From G963675935 sp963823895 (GTDB lineage: Bacteria; Planctomycetota; Planctomycetia; Pirellulales; Thermoguttaceae), in NCBI GenBank assembly GCA_963823895.1, contig CAWGNG010000035.1, forward strand, positions 349,146 to 413,145: a DNA stretch of 64,000 nucleotides. Direction: 5' to 3'. This document shows positions 1 through 8,833 of this stretch, one piece after another (position 1 is the stretch's first letter; the number at the start of each line of letters is the position of its first letter). A program made the position numbers and the translations under genes. The notes beneath the pieces were generated by a model. The model made no database searches. It had not been told where the DNA came from and worked only from the letters and a program-made list of their open reading frames with translations.

Positions 1-99
1 CCAAATCCGATCCAGGGAGAAAGCCATCGAAACATGAACCACCCACGCAGAACAACGTGCCCTCAGTAATCTCCCCTCTGACCCCTGGCCCCTAGCCCC

Positions 100-804
100 T
101 CATCCCTCATCCTTCCTTTTCTGAAACATATATCCTTTGCCTCGAACCGTCAGCAGGATTTTCGGCTCGGCGGGGTCGTCGCGCAGTTTTTCCCGCAGTC
201 GCGTGATGTGCATGTCGATCGTGCGGGTTGAGACTCCTTGGGGAGGGATTCGCCAGACGTTCGCCAGCAGTTCTTCGCGGGCGACGGCCCGGCCTGAGTT
301 TGCCGCCAGGTAGCGGAGCAGTTCCGCCTCGCGTTCGGAAAGCTCGACGCGGCTGCTCTTGGAAAACCGCACTTCGCGCCGGGCCAGGTCGATCGTGCCG
401 CCTGAGAAATGAATGATCGACACGTCGGCCGGCCGCTCGGCGCTGCGGCGGAGCACCGCCTCGACGCGGGCGAGCAACTCCTTGACGCTGAACGGTTTGA
501 CGACGTAATCGTCGGCGCCGTCGCGCAGCCCGCGCACGCGGTCGGCCTCGTCGCCGCGGGCGGTGAGCACGATCACCGGCAGCGTGGGCCGCAATCGCCG
601 GACTTCCCGCAGAATCTCGAAGCCGTCGCGCTTCGGCAGCACCAGATCCAGCAGCAGCAGATCGAACTGCCGCCGCGACGCCATTTCCAGCCCCGACTGC
701 CCGTCAGCGGCCTCGATCGTTTCGTAGCCGGCGAATTGCAGCGAATCGACGATTCCCCGGCGGATCGCCGCATCATCTTCGATCGTAAGAATACACTGCC
801 GCAT
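100..804 (-). CDS. OmpR/PhoB-family response regulator
   Basis: A 234-residue two-component response regulator that would bind DNA after phosphorylation by a sensor kinase. An N-terminal receiver domain (about residues 3-115) shows the acidic pair D10/D11, the phospho-acceptor D53 in LLLLDLVLP, T81 in VLTA and K103 in VVKPF. The C-terminal winged helix (about 135-230) ends in the typical DMHITRLREKL and VRGKGYMF blocks. I start at the internal ATG at 804, because the 12 residues upstream (MRYDHRRAIGSA) precede the normal domain start. It lies 58 bases downstream of the DUF4139 gene on the same strand. No histidine kinase is visible; it may lie beyond the left edge. Confidence 0.93.
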   Translation of the reverse strand: MRQCILTIEDDAAIRRGIVDSLQFAGYETIEAADGQSGLEMASRRQFDLLLLDLVLPKRDGFEILREVRRLRPTLPVIVLTARGDEADRVRGLRDGADDYVVKPFSVKELLARVEAVLRRSAERPADVSIIHFSGGTIDLARREVRFSKSSRVELSEREAELLRYLAANSGRAVAREELLANVWRIPPQGVSTRTIDMHITRLREKLRDDPAEPKILLTVRGKGYMFQKRKDEG

Positions 805-862
805 GGCCGACCCTATCGCTCTTCTATGATCATACCGCACCGGAACGAAGCGTGTCCATAGA

Positions 863-2491
863 CTATCGCGACGGGATGTAGCGTTCGTACTGGTACGTGA
901 GCGTCTTCTCTTCGCCTGGCTTCAATGTTATCGTCCAGCGGACCGCACCGTTTCGCTCCAGCAATTGCAGGCGCGTCGGATCGACGGAGATCTTTCCGTC
1001 CGCTGACGCCGCGAGCGGCTTGCCGGGGATTGGATTGGCGATGATGATCTCGACCGGCCGCTTTTCGTAATTGCGGATTTGCAGCTTGCCTTGCAGCGTG
1101 ACCAGGTCGAAGAAGCTGTTGTTGTTGTCGGGCGAATAGGCCTTCAGTTTGCGGTCGATCTCCCGCTCCGATTTTTCGTGGGCCACGTTGATGGCGGCGG
1201 TAACGGGCAACTCGCCCCGGCCGCCCTTGGGCGTGTACTTCAGCAAATCTTCGCTCAGCGGTTGATCGGAACTTAGGGCCAGGCAGGGGCCGGTCGTCCA
1301 AGCAGTGTCGGTCTGATTGTGCAGCACCAAGGAGTGTTCCATCGCTTCTGGCGGCGACCAGCGGTAGACGTGCGAGTAGTGGATCTTGTGCGTGAACAGC
1401 GTGACGATCGCCTTCTCGCCGCGGCGAAGCGTGAGGTCCTTCTTCGTGTAGACTGTGTAATCCGTTGCGGCCGCCCCGCCCAACTGCGGCAGACTTCCCA
1501 GCGCCCTGCCGAGATCGCCCTCGTTAGCGGGGACTGCCTCGGTAGCCACGCCGGGCCGATCGAACTGCGGCGCCATCATCTGATTGCTCACCAGCGCGGC
1601 GCGGTTCATCATCTGGGTGTTCATCCCCATTGGATTGTGCGACATCACCGCCGCGCCGATACTGCGAATCACCTGACCCACGGCCAATGGCGCCAGGTAA
1701 TCGGTATGGACGAAGTGGGGCACGCCGACAACCAAATGCACGTCGGTATGGATCAAATCCTCGGCCTCATTGACGATCGTGCCCCGCAGCGTCAGCTCGG
1801 CGTTGTCGTCGTCGAGCACTTTGAGCGTATAGTCGGGAATCCAGGTGATGCCTTTGCGAAGATAGGCCATGCCGAGGGTATTGGCGGCGGGAGCGGCGCC
1901 GGCGTCGCGGTCGCGGGCGACGTGAATGCGCAACGGCAACTCCAGCACCTGCATTCGCGTTACTCCGCCGATCGGCACCGCGAGGCTGTTGCCCTCATTT
2001 TCCAGCACGACGTATTCCGGCCCCACCGACACCAGTTTTCCGGCGGCCGTTCGCTTTTGCCCCTTCTGCTCGTACTGCAATTCGACCTTGAGATTTCGAT
2101 TGGCCTCCAGCCGCGCCTTGCGGACGGCGGGATCCTTGGCCGCGTCGCGGCCGTCGAACTCGACGACCTCGCCCGGCCCCGATCCGACGATATCGACCAC
2201 TTCCTTATCGTCGCGGGCGTAAATCGCCAGAGTGCCGAATGCCGCCGGCGGAACGCTTTCGGCTACGCACCAGCCGTCGCGGAGCTTCACGTCGCCCTCG
2301 CGAAGAAAGAAGCCCAAGCCGTTCTTGAAAACCGCCACCGAGCGGGTGCGCGGCTTCCATAGGTGCGGATTCTCACCGCCGACCGCCGACGGCGTTGCGT
2401 CGTCGCCCCGCACTCCGTTGCTGATACAAGCCAGTGCCACGAACGCCAAACGTACTGCCAAAATCGTCGATCTCTCGTTAAGCCGGATCAT
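863..2491 (-). CDS. Secreted DUF4139-domain protein
   Basis: A 542-residue exported protein. The N-terminus has a hydrophobic stretch (ILAVRLAFVALACISNGVRG) typical of a signal peptide. The second half has the DUF4139 signature: YLRKGITWIPDYTL, then an ELTLRGTIVNEAEDL block, and a C-terminal LKPGEEKTLTYQYERY strand. The family is widespread but biochemically poorly defined (MuiA-like proteins). The N-terminal part, with SVAVFKNGLGFFLREG, resembles the usual DUF4140-like partner region, though the coiled coil is short or absent. A Met/Asn-rich stretch (about residues 285-310) looks like a disordered linker. Function not assigned. Confidence 0.8.
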   Translation of the reverse strand: MIRLNERSTILAVRLAFVALACISNGVRGDDATPSAVGGENPHLWKPRTRSVAVFKNGLGFFLREGDVKLRDGWCVAESVPPAAFGTLAIYARDDKEVVDIVGSGPGEVVEFDGRDAAKDPAVRKARLEANRNLKVELQYEQKGQKRTAAGKLVSVGPEYVVLENEGNSLAVPIGGVTRMQVLELPLRIHVARDRDAGAAPAANTLGMAYLRKGITWIPDYTLKVLDDDNAELTLRGTIVNEAEDLIHTDVHLVVGVPHFVHTDYLAPLAVGQVIRSIGAAVMSHNPMGMNTQMMNRAALVSNQMMAPQFDRPGVATEAVPANEGDLGRALGSLPQLGGAAATDYTVYTKKDLTLRRGEKAIVTLFTHKIHYSHVYRWSPPEAMEHSLVLHNQTDTAWTTGPCLALSSDQPLSEDLLKYTPKGGRGELPVTAAINVAHEKSEREIDRKLKAYSPDNNNSFFDLVTLQGKLQIRNYEKRPVEIIIANPIPGKPLAASADGKISVDPTRLQLLERNGAVRWTITLKPGEEKTLTYQYERYIPSR

Positions 2492-2707
2492 TTTCGCCGC
2501 TCCTTTTCGCGTAGCAACGGACGTCTTGCTCGACCGGCGATTCCGACGCCATGTCGGGCCGCGCCGAGCTTTCCGTCCGCTATTCTAACGCGGGAGCGGC
2601 CCGTGGAGCGCAACTAGTTTGTAACAGGGGGATGGCAGGCCGAGAAACATGAGATACAATAGTGAGTAGCGTCTGCAGTAGGGCTCATTCATGCCGGAGC
2701 AGCTATC

Positions 2708-2937
2708 ATGCACGAAAGAATTGCCATTAGCCCGACAGTATGTCATGGGAAACCAGTAATCCGGGGAACTCGCGTACTGGTGGCCAATATCCTTGCGCTC
2801 TTTCCGGCGGCGACTCCATCCAAGATATTCTGGAAGATTATCCTAACATTACGCGGGAGGATGTTCTCGCCGCCCTGGCATTCGGCGGCGAACTTTCCGG
2901 GTTTCAGGAGACTCCTTACGAGACGTCTGCCCCATGA
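2708..2937 (+). pseudogene. DUF433 antitoxin with a 1-base frameshift
   Basis: The first 32 codons read MHERIAISPTVCHGKPVIRG and on to the NILAL segment, the classic DUF433 start. The rest of the family (SGGDSIQDILEDYP, ITREDVLAALAFGGE) continues in another frame and stops at 2937. One base appears missing within about 2800-2808 (CTCTTTCC); restoring it gives ILALLSGGDSIQDIL and a 76-residue protein. DUF433 proteins are small winged-helix antitoxins paired with DUF5615 toxins, and this one overlaps its partner by ATGA at 2934-2937. Either a sequencing error or a broken antitoxin beside an intact toxin. Confidence 0.8.
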
Positions 2938-3299
2938 GGTTCTTTCTCGACGAAAACTTTCCCAAGGCGGCGCGGGCGCTGCTCGGCAGAGAGGGGCATG
3001 ATTCTGTCGACATACGAGGAACCGAGAAAGAAGGGGCCGACGACAACGAACTGTTTCGGATGGCCCAGGATCTCCAAGCCGTCTTTCTGACGACCGACAA
3101 GGATTTCTTTCATACCGTTCCACACCTCTACCCCCGACATTGCGGGGTCATCGTGATCGCGTTGCACCAGCCCGATCGAGAGAGCATTCTGACGAAATTG
3201 TCGTGGCTATTGGCCCACTTCACGGCGGAACAAATCGAGGGCAGAGTGTTCCTGCTGAGAGACGCTGGCTGCGCGGTCCGTCCGGCACTGGAATCGTGA
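2934..3299 (+). CDS. DUF5615 PIN-like toxin
   Basis: A 121-residue Mut7-C/DUF5615 PIN-like protein, the expected toxin half of a DUF433-DUF5615 module and a putative ribonuclease. It begins MRFFLDENFP, with the conserved DEN acidic start, and carries the TTDKDFF block in the middle, where the family has its second acidic cluster. A cysteine in HCGVIVIAL and a helical tail (LTKLSWLLAHF) follow. The ATG overlaps the antitoxin stop by four bases, indicating translational coupling. Length is normal for the family and no defect is seen. Confidence 0.88.
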   Translation: MRFFLDENFPKAARALLGREGHDSVDIRGTEKEGADDNELFRMAQDLQAVFLTTDKDFFHTVPHLYPRHCGVIVIALHQPDRESILTKLSWLLAHFTAEQIEGRVFLLRDAGCAVRPALES

Positions 3300-3339
3300 G
3301 CTGAAAATGCCTGCCGGTGAGCCGTCCGTGTGGCTCCCC

Positions 3340-4524
3340 CTAAATCCCCAACTCCGCCTTCGTCGCCGAAAACGCCTCCATCGCGAACTCCAGGTCGGCG
3401 GGCGAGTGGGCGGCGGAAACCTGCACGCGGATGCGGGCCTTGTCCTTCGGCACGACCGGATAGGAAAAGCCGACGACGTACACGCCGCGGCGGAGCATCG
3501 CCTCGGCCATTCGCGAGGCCAAGACGGCATCGCCGAGCATGATCGGGCAGATCGGATGCACGCCGGGCGTGATCTGGAATCCACGCTTCGACATCCCCTC
3601 GCGGAAGAGCTTTGTATTCGATTCGAGTCGATCGCGCAACTCGGTCGAACGCGAGAGCAATTCGAGCGTCTTGATCGAAACGGCCGCAATCGGCGGGGCC
3701 AGCGTGTTCGAGAAGAGGTACGGGCGGCTCCGCTGCCGCAGCAGGTCGATGATCTCACGCCGCCCGCTGGTATAGCCGCCGCTCGCGCCGCCGAGGGCCT
3801 TGCCCAGCGTGCCGGTGATGATGTCGATGCGATCTTGCACGCCGTGATGTTCCGGCGTGCCGCGGCCGTGCTTGCCCATGAAGCCGACCGCGTGTGAATC
3901 GTCGACCATCACCAGGGCGTCGTATTCGTCGGCCAGATCGCAGATGCCCGGCAGGTTGGCGATGATGCCGTCCATCGAAAACACTCCATCGGTGGCGATC
4001 ACGCGATGCCGCGCCCCGGCCGCCTGCTTGAGTTGCACTTCGAGGTCGGCCATGTTGTTGTTCTTGTAGCGGAACCGCTGCGCCTTACAGAGCCGCACGC
4101 CGTCGATGATGCTGGCGTGGTTCAATTCGTCGGAGATGATGGCGTCTTCCGCGCCAAAGAGCGTCTCGAACAGTCCGCCGTTGGCATCGAAGCAGGACGA
4201 GTAGAGGATCGTGTCGTCCGCGCCCAAGAACTTACTCAGGGCCGCTTCCAGTTCCTTGTGAACCTGTTGGGTGCCGCAGATGAAGCGGACGCTCGCCATG
4301 CCGTAGCCCCAGCGATCGATCGCCTCGTGAGCGGCGGCAATGATTTCCGGATGATCGGCCAGTCCGAGGTAATTGTTGGCGCAGAGGTTCAGCACCGGCT
4401 GCTGATTGAGCACGCCGACGCGGGCCTTTTGCGGCGTGGTGATCACCCGTTCGCCCTTGAAGAGGCCGGCGTCGCGGATTTGTTGAAGTTGGTCGGATAA
4501 ATAGGTTTTCATGGAGCCAAACAT
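3340..4524 (-). CDS. kbl: Glycine C-acetyltransferase (2-amino-3-ketobutyrate CoA ligase)
   Basis: A 394-residue PLP enzyme that splits 2-amino-3-oxobutyrate with CoA into glycine and acetyl-CoA, the second step of threonine degradation. It is collinear with the E. coli enzyme. Visible are NLCANNYLGLADHP, the aminotransferase-like NHASIIDG (H138), MVDDSHAVG (D208, H211) and the Schiff-base lysine K242 in GTLGKALGGASGG. The start at 4524 has a GGAG upstream at reasonable spacing; the alternative ATG at 4512 has none. Its usual partner tdh is on the same strand but 2.5 kb upstream, separated by four inserted genes. Confidence 0.96.
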   Translation of the reverse strand: MFGSMKTYLSDQLQQIRDAGLFKGERVITTPQKARVGVLNQQPVLNLCANNYLGLADHPEIIAAAHEAIDRWGYGMASVRFICGTQQVHKELEAALSKFLGADDTILYSSCFDANGGLFETLFGAEDAIISDELNHASIIDGVRLCKAQRFRYKNNNMADLEVQLKQAAGARHRVIATDGVFSMDGIIANLPGICDLADEYDALVMVDDSHAVGFMGKHGRGTPEHHGVQDRIDIITGTLGKALGGASGGYTSGRREIIDLLRQRSRPYLFSNTLAPPIAAVSIKTLELLSRSTELRDRLESNTKLFREGMSKRGFQITPGVHPICPIMLGDAVLASRMAEAMLRRGVYVVGFSYPVVPKDKARIRVQVSAAHSPADLEFAMEAFSATKAELGI

Positions 4525-4672
4525 GAGTATATTCTCCGGGTTCTCGTTTCACATTCGCTGAATGTCGCGCGAATTGCGATGATTGCCAGCACTCCCGTAT
4601 TGTACAGATTTGCCGCTGGTTGTGAATATGGGTGACGCCTCGGCGATGGCCAAACGTCAGGAAGAGCCCACG

Positions 4673-5437
4673 TCAACGATCGTCTTCCGAAACGTGGGAT
4701 TTACACAGCGGCAGCGTCTGATTCAACAGCGTCTGGAGGGCATCTCGCTCTTTATTGCTTGCGCCGATGGAAAAGTCACGAAGCCGGGGCAGACTCTTCA
4801 GGAGCGGGATCAGTCCGTTGTCCGACGAAACTCTCTGGATAGCCAATCGCTCAATTGACTGGTGGCCGGAAAGCCCTTGCAGGTCGGCCGCATAGAGCCC
4901 GCGTGCGTCGAGAGCCAACGACTTGAGGTTGGGAAATCCGCCGATATGCTCTATATCGCTGCGGGAAAGGCGCGTGTTATCGAAAGTCAGCTTTTCGATA
5001 CCCGACGTGCCGCGCAGGCGCTCCAGCAATGCGTTCTGGTTGTCGGCAAAGAGAAACACGACACATTTCAAGTTCGGCAGGTCTCGCAACCGTCCGAGCC
5101 GTGGATCCGAAAGATCGCCGCCGAGGTAGAGTTCTCGAACCTTGGCGGCGCAGGCCGTGTCGGCCAATAATTCTTCCACAAACGCTGGAACGGGATTGAC
5201 GAGGCAGTCGATTTCGCCGCGCCGAAGCTGATCCGCCTGCTCCATCATCCAGCCGTGACATCGGCGGACGGTATCGCGTTGGCACCACTCATCGACGTAC
5301 CTCTGAACACCGATGGTAATAAGGACGCCCACGGTGCCGAAGAGTGCCATCCATCCGAACCACGCGGCAACGTCCCTGCCCGACGACGAATCGCTTCGAT
5401 CCGGCCAACTCGTGTTGTTTTCGTCTCGTGTCGCCAT
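4673..5437 (-). CDS. Membrane-anchored leucine-rich-repeat-like protein
   Basis: A 254-residue protein with one transmembrane helix near residues 25-45 (FGWMALFGTVGVLITIG) and a C-terminal domain of degenerate leucine-rich repeats (VRELYLGGDL, LPNLKCVVFLF, IEKLTFDNTRL, FPNLKSLALDARGL, QSIERLAIQRV). The start at 5437 is chosen because the frame upstream of it overlaps the preceding gene; the two genes are only 16 bases apart. Such proteins are common in planctomycetes and have no defined role. It belongs to the block separating tdh from kbl. Confidence 0.7.
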   Translation of the reverse strand: MATRDENNTSWPDRSDSSSGRDVAAWFGWMALFGTVGVLITIGVQRYVDEWCQRDTVRRCHGWMMEQADQLRRGEIDCLVNPVPAFVEELLADTACAAKVRELYLGGDLSDPRLGRLRDLPNLKCVVFLFADNQNALLERLRGTSGIEKLTFDNTRLSRSDIEHIGGFPNLKSLALDARGLYAADLQGLSGHQSIERLAIQRVSSDNGLIPLLKSLPRLRDFSIGASNKERDALQTLLNQTLPLCKSHVSEDDR

Positions 5438-5453
5438 GATCCGTGCTCTGCCA

Positions 5454-6242
5454 TCAGAAGGAGATGGCTTGCAGTCGTTGGGTCGAATCGGGACCGTAGT
5501 AACAGAATATCCAGGGAAAGAAATCCCACGACCGTCCCCAGAAATGGCTTGCACTGCAATCCAAGCGATAGCTGTCTCCTTCTCGGGAATAATGTACGCA
5601 ATAATCGTGATAGAACGGAGGCATCGGCTTTCCTCGCAAGACAACCAATTCCGCTTCATCCTTTGGCAGTCTTCCGGTTCTCGCGCGAATCGCTTCAATT
5701 TCCGCACTTAAACGATGCAGCGTGAGAAGCAATTGCCGCGTTTCCTGAACGAATTCAGGCCCGACGCGATGAGTACGCATGGCGCTTCCGGCCGTGCAAT
5801 AGACGACGAATGTAAACAGAACGATCATGGAGCCGGCACAATTGCCTGCGCACCGCGACCGGTTCTTGACCGACGCGAAAAGAAAAACGATACCGGCGGG
5901 TAGCGAGAGCAGGAATCCGCCCGCTCCGAGTACGACGCCGCGCGGGATGACGAATAATCCATGATCTGACTCCGACGTTTCCGGTGTCCAGAAGCCAGCA
6001 CTCAGAATGGCGGCGGCGAAGCCCCAGAGCACAACACCCCACAGGTTTGCTCTGCCGAATCGAAAGAGCGTCCAACAGATGGCGACAATCGTCAGGCATG
6101 ACGCCGCGATGGGCGAGCGCGCGTAAGTCGTCAGCGCCCACGCCGCCGCGCCGACCGCTGCAAGCCCGAGCGGCACGCCGAGCCACGCCATCCAGCGGCG
6201 AGGGCTTGGGTTCGGTGTGTTCGGGCGGCAATTTCCCGCCAT
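5454..6242 (-). CDS. Multi-pass membrane protein with prepilin-like C-terminal domain
   Basis: A 262-residue protein. About five hydrophobic helices occupy the first 155 residues (WMAWLGVPLGLAAVGAAAW, ASCLTIVAICWTLFRFG, LWGVVLWGFAAAILSAGFW, VVLGAGGFLLSLPAGIVFLF, MIVLFTFVVYCT). They are followed by a soluble tail (about 165-262) starting with a long helix and IEAIRARTGRLPKDEAELV, a pattern seen in type II secretion pseudopilin (GspG-like) C-domains, then alternating Tyr-rich strands. The resemblance is structural only. It probably forms a two-gene unit with the LRR protein downstream. Function unknown. Confidence 0.65.
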   Translation of the reverse strand: MAGNCRPNTPNPSPRRWMAWLGVPLGLAAVGAAAWALTTYARSPIAASCLTIVAICWTLFRFGRANLWGVVLWGFAAAILSAGFWTPETSESDHGLFVIPRGVVLGAGGFLLSLPAGIVFLFASVKNRSRCAGNCAGSMIVLFTFVVYCTAGSAMRTHRVGPEFVQETRQLLLTLHRLSAEIEAIRARTGRLPKDEAELVVLRGKPMPPFYHDYCVHYSREGDSYRLDCSASHFWGRSWDFFPWIFCYYGPDSTQRLQAISF

Positions 6243-6336
6243 TGCGTCACCAGTTCGATCGTGCCTGCACTTGAAACGGTGCTTTCACAATGCGTAACGT
6301 TCGCCGGACTGCCGCAAGCTCTGTTTTTATTGTCGT

Positions 6337-6720
6337 TCACCGCGCCACCACATGCGACCGCAGCCAGCCAACCAGATCATTGCGAGAGATCTCGCCGGCC
6401 GCAACTCCCAGGATGAACTGTTCAGCCTCGTCCTGATTTGCTTTGATCTCGCGGCCGTTAAGCACGAAGAACGTTTCCATTGCGGCATGGCCCACCCGTT
6501 TGTTCCCGTCCACGAACGGATGGTTGCCGATCAAGGAAAAGCCCAAAGCGGCTCCTTTTTCTTCGATGGTCGGATAGAGATCGGCGCCCGCGAAGGTCAT
6601 TCTGGGCTGTGCAACGGCTGACTGCAACGCCCCAAGATCCCGAATTCCCGAACTGCCGCCCGACTGCTCGATTATCGCCTGGTGCAATTCCAGAACCTCA
6701 TCCAGTGTGAGATATCGCAT
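6337..6720 (-). CDS. doc: Fic/Doc-family toxin (death-on-curing type)
   Basis: A 127-residue Doc-type Fic protein. The family transfers phosphate (Doc) or AMP (Fic) to a target; Doc inactivates EF-Tu. The core motif HPFVDGNKR is at residues 67-75, preceded by the GIRDLGALQSAVAQPRM block and YPTIEEKGAALGFSLI, all collinear with Doc relatives. It begins five bases after the stop of a 64-residue ribbon-helix-helix-like protein, the usual antitoxin-toxin order. Length is normal and no catalytic residue is missing. Confidence 0.92.
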   Translation of the reverse strand: MRYLTLDEVLELHQAIIEQSGGSSGIRDLGALQSAVAQPRMTFAGADLYPTIEEKGAALGFSLIGNHPFVDGNKRVGHAAMETFFVLNGREIKANQDEAEQFILGVAAGEISRNDLVGWLRSHVVAR

Positions 6721-6725
6721 GTCAA

Positions 6726-6920
6726 TCAGGCAAGCCGGCGATACAGGTTGCGGTTCTTCTCCAAAACGTACTCAGCGGCCTTGCGAAATTCCTCTTTATC
6801 GGCGCTGAGCGCATCAGTCAGCGTTGCCCTCGCAAGCTCTTCAGGCCGCACACCAAGGCGCATCGCGGTGTTTGTCAGCAGTTCAGCTTCGACAGCGGAT
6901 AATTCAACCGAGATATTCAT
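6726..6920 (-). CDS. Ribbon-helix-helix-like antitoxin partner of Doc
   Basis: A 64-residue protein beginning MNISVELSAVEAELL. A short beta strand is followed by two helices (LTNTAMRLGVRPEELARATL), as in Arc/CopG/MetJ repressors, and a C-terminal helix (FRKAAEYVLEKNRNLYRRL) that could occupy the Fic groove. The start at 6920 has a GGGAGG ribosome-binding site about seven bases upstream. It sits directly before doc with a five-base gap, so co-transcription and autorepression are expected. The assignment rests on fold pattern and position. Confidence 0.82.
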   Translation of the reverse strand: MNISVELSAVEAELLTNTAMRLGVRPEELARATLTDALSADKEEFRKAAEYVLEKNRNLYRRLA

Positions 6921-7023
6921 GTCGGCCTCCCACATTTCCATTGTACCACAACTGGCCGCCTTGAGTAAGGCACGCCCATAGCGTGGAGGTGCGGGAACAA
7001 ACCACAACCGACGATCCGCCTCG

Positions 7024-8055
7024 CTACTCTTCTTTCCACGTCAGCACAACCTTTCCCGAGTTGCCCGAGCGCATCGCGTCGAAGCCTTTCTGGAAATCGG
7101 TGTAGTGATAGCGGTGGGTGATGACCGGGTCGATGTCGAGGCCGCTTTGGATCATGACGGTCATCATGTACCAGGTTTCGTACATCTCGCGGCCGTAGAT
7201 GCCCTTGAGCGTCAGCATGTTGAAGACGACCGTGGTCCAGTCGATGGCGATTTCTTTGGTGGGAATGCCGAGCATGGCGATCTTGCCGCCGTGACACATG
7301 TTGGCCAGCATGTCGCGAAACGCCGCCGGGTTGCCCGACATCTCCAAGCCGACGTCGAAGCCTTCCTTCATGCCGAGTTGCTTCTGGGCGTCGGCGATCG
7401 TGGCATGGCTTACGTCGAGGGCCAGCGTCGGCTTCATCTTTCTGGCCAATTTCAGGCGATAGGGGTTCACGTCGGTAATGACCACGTGGCGGGCGCCGGC
7501 ATGGCGCACCACGGCCGCGGCCATGATGCCGATCGGCCCGGCGCCGGTGATCAAAACGTCCTCGCCGAGCACGGGAAACTGCAATGCCGTATGCACCGCG
7601 TTCCCCAATGGATCGAAAATCGCCGCCACGTCGTGCGACACCGCCTTATCCAGCAGCCAAACGTTCGTCATCGGCAGCGAGAGATACTCGGCGAAGGCCC
7701 CGGGGCGATTCACGCCGACGCCCTTGGTCTCCTTGCAGAGATGGCGGCGGCCGGCCAGGCAGTTTCGGCAGCGTCCGCAAACGACGTGCCCCTCGCCGCT
7801 GACGATGTGCCCGACGCGGAAATCCTTGACGTTGCTGCCCACGGCGACAATCCGCCCGACGAATTCGTGCCCCACGACCAAGGGGACGGGAATGGTCTTC
7901 TGCGACCAGGCGTCCCAGTTGTAGATATGCACGTCGGTGCCGCAGATGCCCGTGCGCAGTATCTCGATCAACACGTCGTTGATCCCGATTTCGGGCACGG
8001 GGACTTCATCGAGCCACAGGCCCTCGCGGGCCTCCTTCTTTACCAGCGCTTTCAT
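7024..8055 (-). CDS. tdh: L-threonine 3-dehydrogenase
   Basis: A 343-residue zinc medium-chain dehydrogenase that oxidises L-threonine to 2-amino-3-oxobutyrate with NAD+, the substrate of the kbl product. The catalytic zinc site is visible at C38 (CGTDVH) and H63-E64 (VGHEF), the structural zinc site at C93, C96, C99 and C107, and the Rossmann motif as GAGPIGIMAAAV. It aligns with E. coli Tdh from MKALVKKE to SGKVVLTWKEE, so I place the start at 8055; two more in-frame ATGs lie a few codons upstream. It ends in TAG, which shows TAG is a normal stop here. Confidence 0.96.
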   Translation of the reverse strand: MKALVKKEAREGLWLDEVPVPEIGINDVLIEILRTGICGTDVHIYNWDAWSQKTIPVPLVVGHEFVGRIVAVGSNVKDFRVGHIVSGEGHVVCGRCRNCLAGRRHLCKETKGVGVNRPGAFAEYLSLPMTNVWLLDKAVSHDVAAIFDPLGNAVHTALQFPVLGEDVLITGAGPIGIMAAAVVRHAGARHVVITDVNPYRLKLARKMKPTLALDVSHATIADAQKQLGMKEGFDVGLEMSGNPAAFRDMLANMCHGGKIAMLGIPTKEIAIDWTTVVFNMLTLKGIYGREMYETWYMMTVMIQSGLDIDPVITHRYHYTDFQKGFDAMRSGNSGKVVLTWKEE

Positions 8056-8230
8056 CATTTGCATAGCGATATTCCCGCAGGATTGGGCAAGAAATCGAGA
8101 AATCACGGCCGCCTGCCAGCTTGCCCGCGAACGGACCGAGCCGCCGAAGCGTTCAGGCTAGCGGATCGCAGCGCGGATGCAAGCCCTGCGAGCCGAAATT
8201 CGCGCATGTCAGACAAGAGTGTCTGCCCCA

Positions 8231-8257
8231 GCGGACGAGCTGTTTCCGCTCGTCCGC
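8231..8257. terminator. Hairpin, possible terminator of the small HEAT gene
   Basis: Perfect 10-base arms (GCGGACGAGC and its complement) with a 7-base loop lie about 20 bases after the stop at 8277, read on the minus strand, and before tdh. No T-tract follows, so intrinsic termination is uncertain. A partial copy of the GGCAGACA...TGTCTGCC repeat lies beside it at 8208-8230. Confidence 0.4.
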
Positions 8258-8276
8258 GTATGGTGAGAAGCGCGGA

Positions 8277-8501
8277 TTAAGCTGCCGCGACCCTGAGGTC
8301 GTCGACCGCCCGCTCCGCTTCACGCCGCACGCGCGGGTCTTGATCGGCCAACAACGCCGCAATCGCCGGAATCGCCGCCACGGCGCGAAATCCCTGCAAT
8401 CGCAAGGCCCCGGCGGCGTTACGACGCGTAATAGGGTCGGCGTCGCTGAGTTTCTCGATCAATTTCCGAATCAATAGGTCAGGTTGCCCGGTGATCATCA
8501 T
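8277..8501 (-). CDS. Small HEAT-repeat protein
   Basis: A 74-residue protein consisting of about two HEAT (PBS-lyase-like) repeats: LIRKLIEKLSDADPITRRNA with AGALRLQG, then AAIPAIAALLADQDPRVRRE with AERAVDDL. The helix-turn-helix register with a central D-x-x-x-R is characteristic. Two adjacent ATG codons at 8501 and 8498 are possible starts, and no strong ribosome-binding site separates them. Likely a scaffold or interaction module; it could also be a remnant of a longer HEAT protein. Confidence 0.55.
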   Translation of the reverse strand: MMITGQPDLLIRKLIEKLSDADPITRRNAAGALRLQGFRAVAAIPAIAALLADQDPRVRREAERAVDDLRVAAA

Positions 8502-8833
8502 GGAAGTCCGTCTCGATGTGGAAATGCGCAATTGGGTCGTCCATCCATCTTATCGACACGATCGGCAGGGCGTCTTCCGTGTTCGGTGGAAATTGGGTAT
8601 TGGCAAAGTCTGGGTAGTATGTGTCGAACGGGATGCGGCACCACTTCTCGCGGCAGACAGGAATGTCTGCTCGGCTTGGCGAAAAATGGGATGCCATCGT
8701 TCCCGCAAATTTTGACTGCGCCGCCAGGCCCTCCCAAGCCGAATAACCAGGAGCGTCTAACAAGAGGCTCTTATTCTGCGCCACCGTAGGGGTAGCAGGC
8801 GAATTGATATCCCGACGGTTGGGGGGAGCAAAA
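8502..8833. other. Intergenic region without a supported gene
   Basis: About 330 bases between divergent genes. No open frame here has coding character. It holds one half-copy (8652-8670) of the GGCAGACAGGAATGTCTGC hairpin family found elsewhere in the window. Confidence 0.5.
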
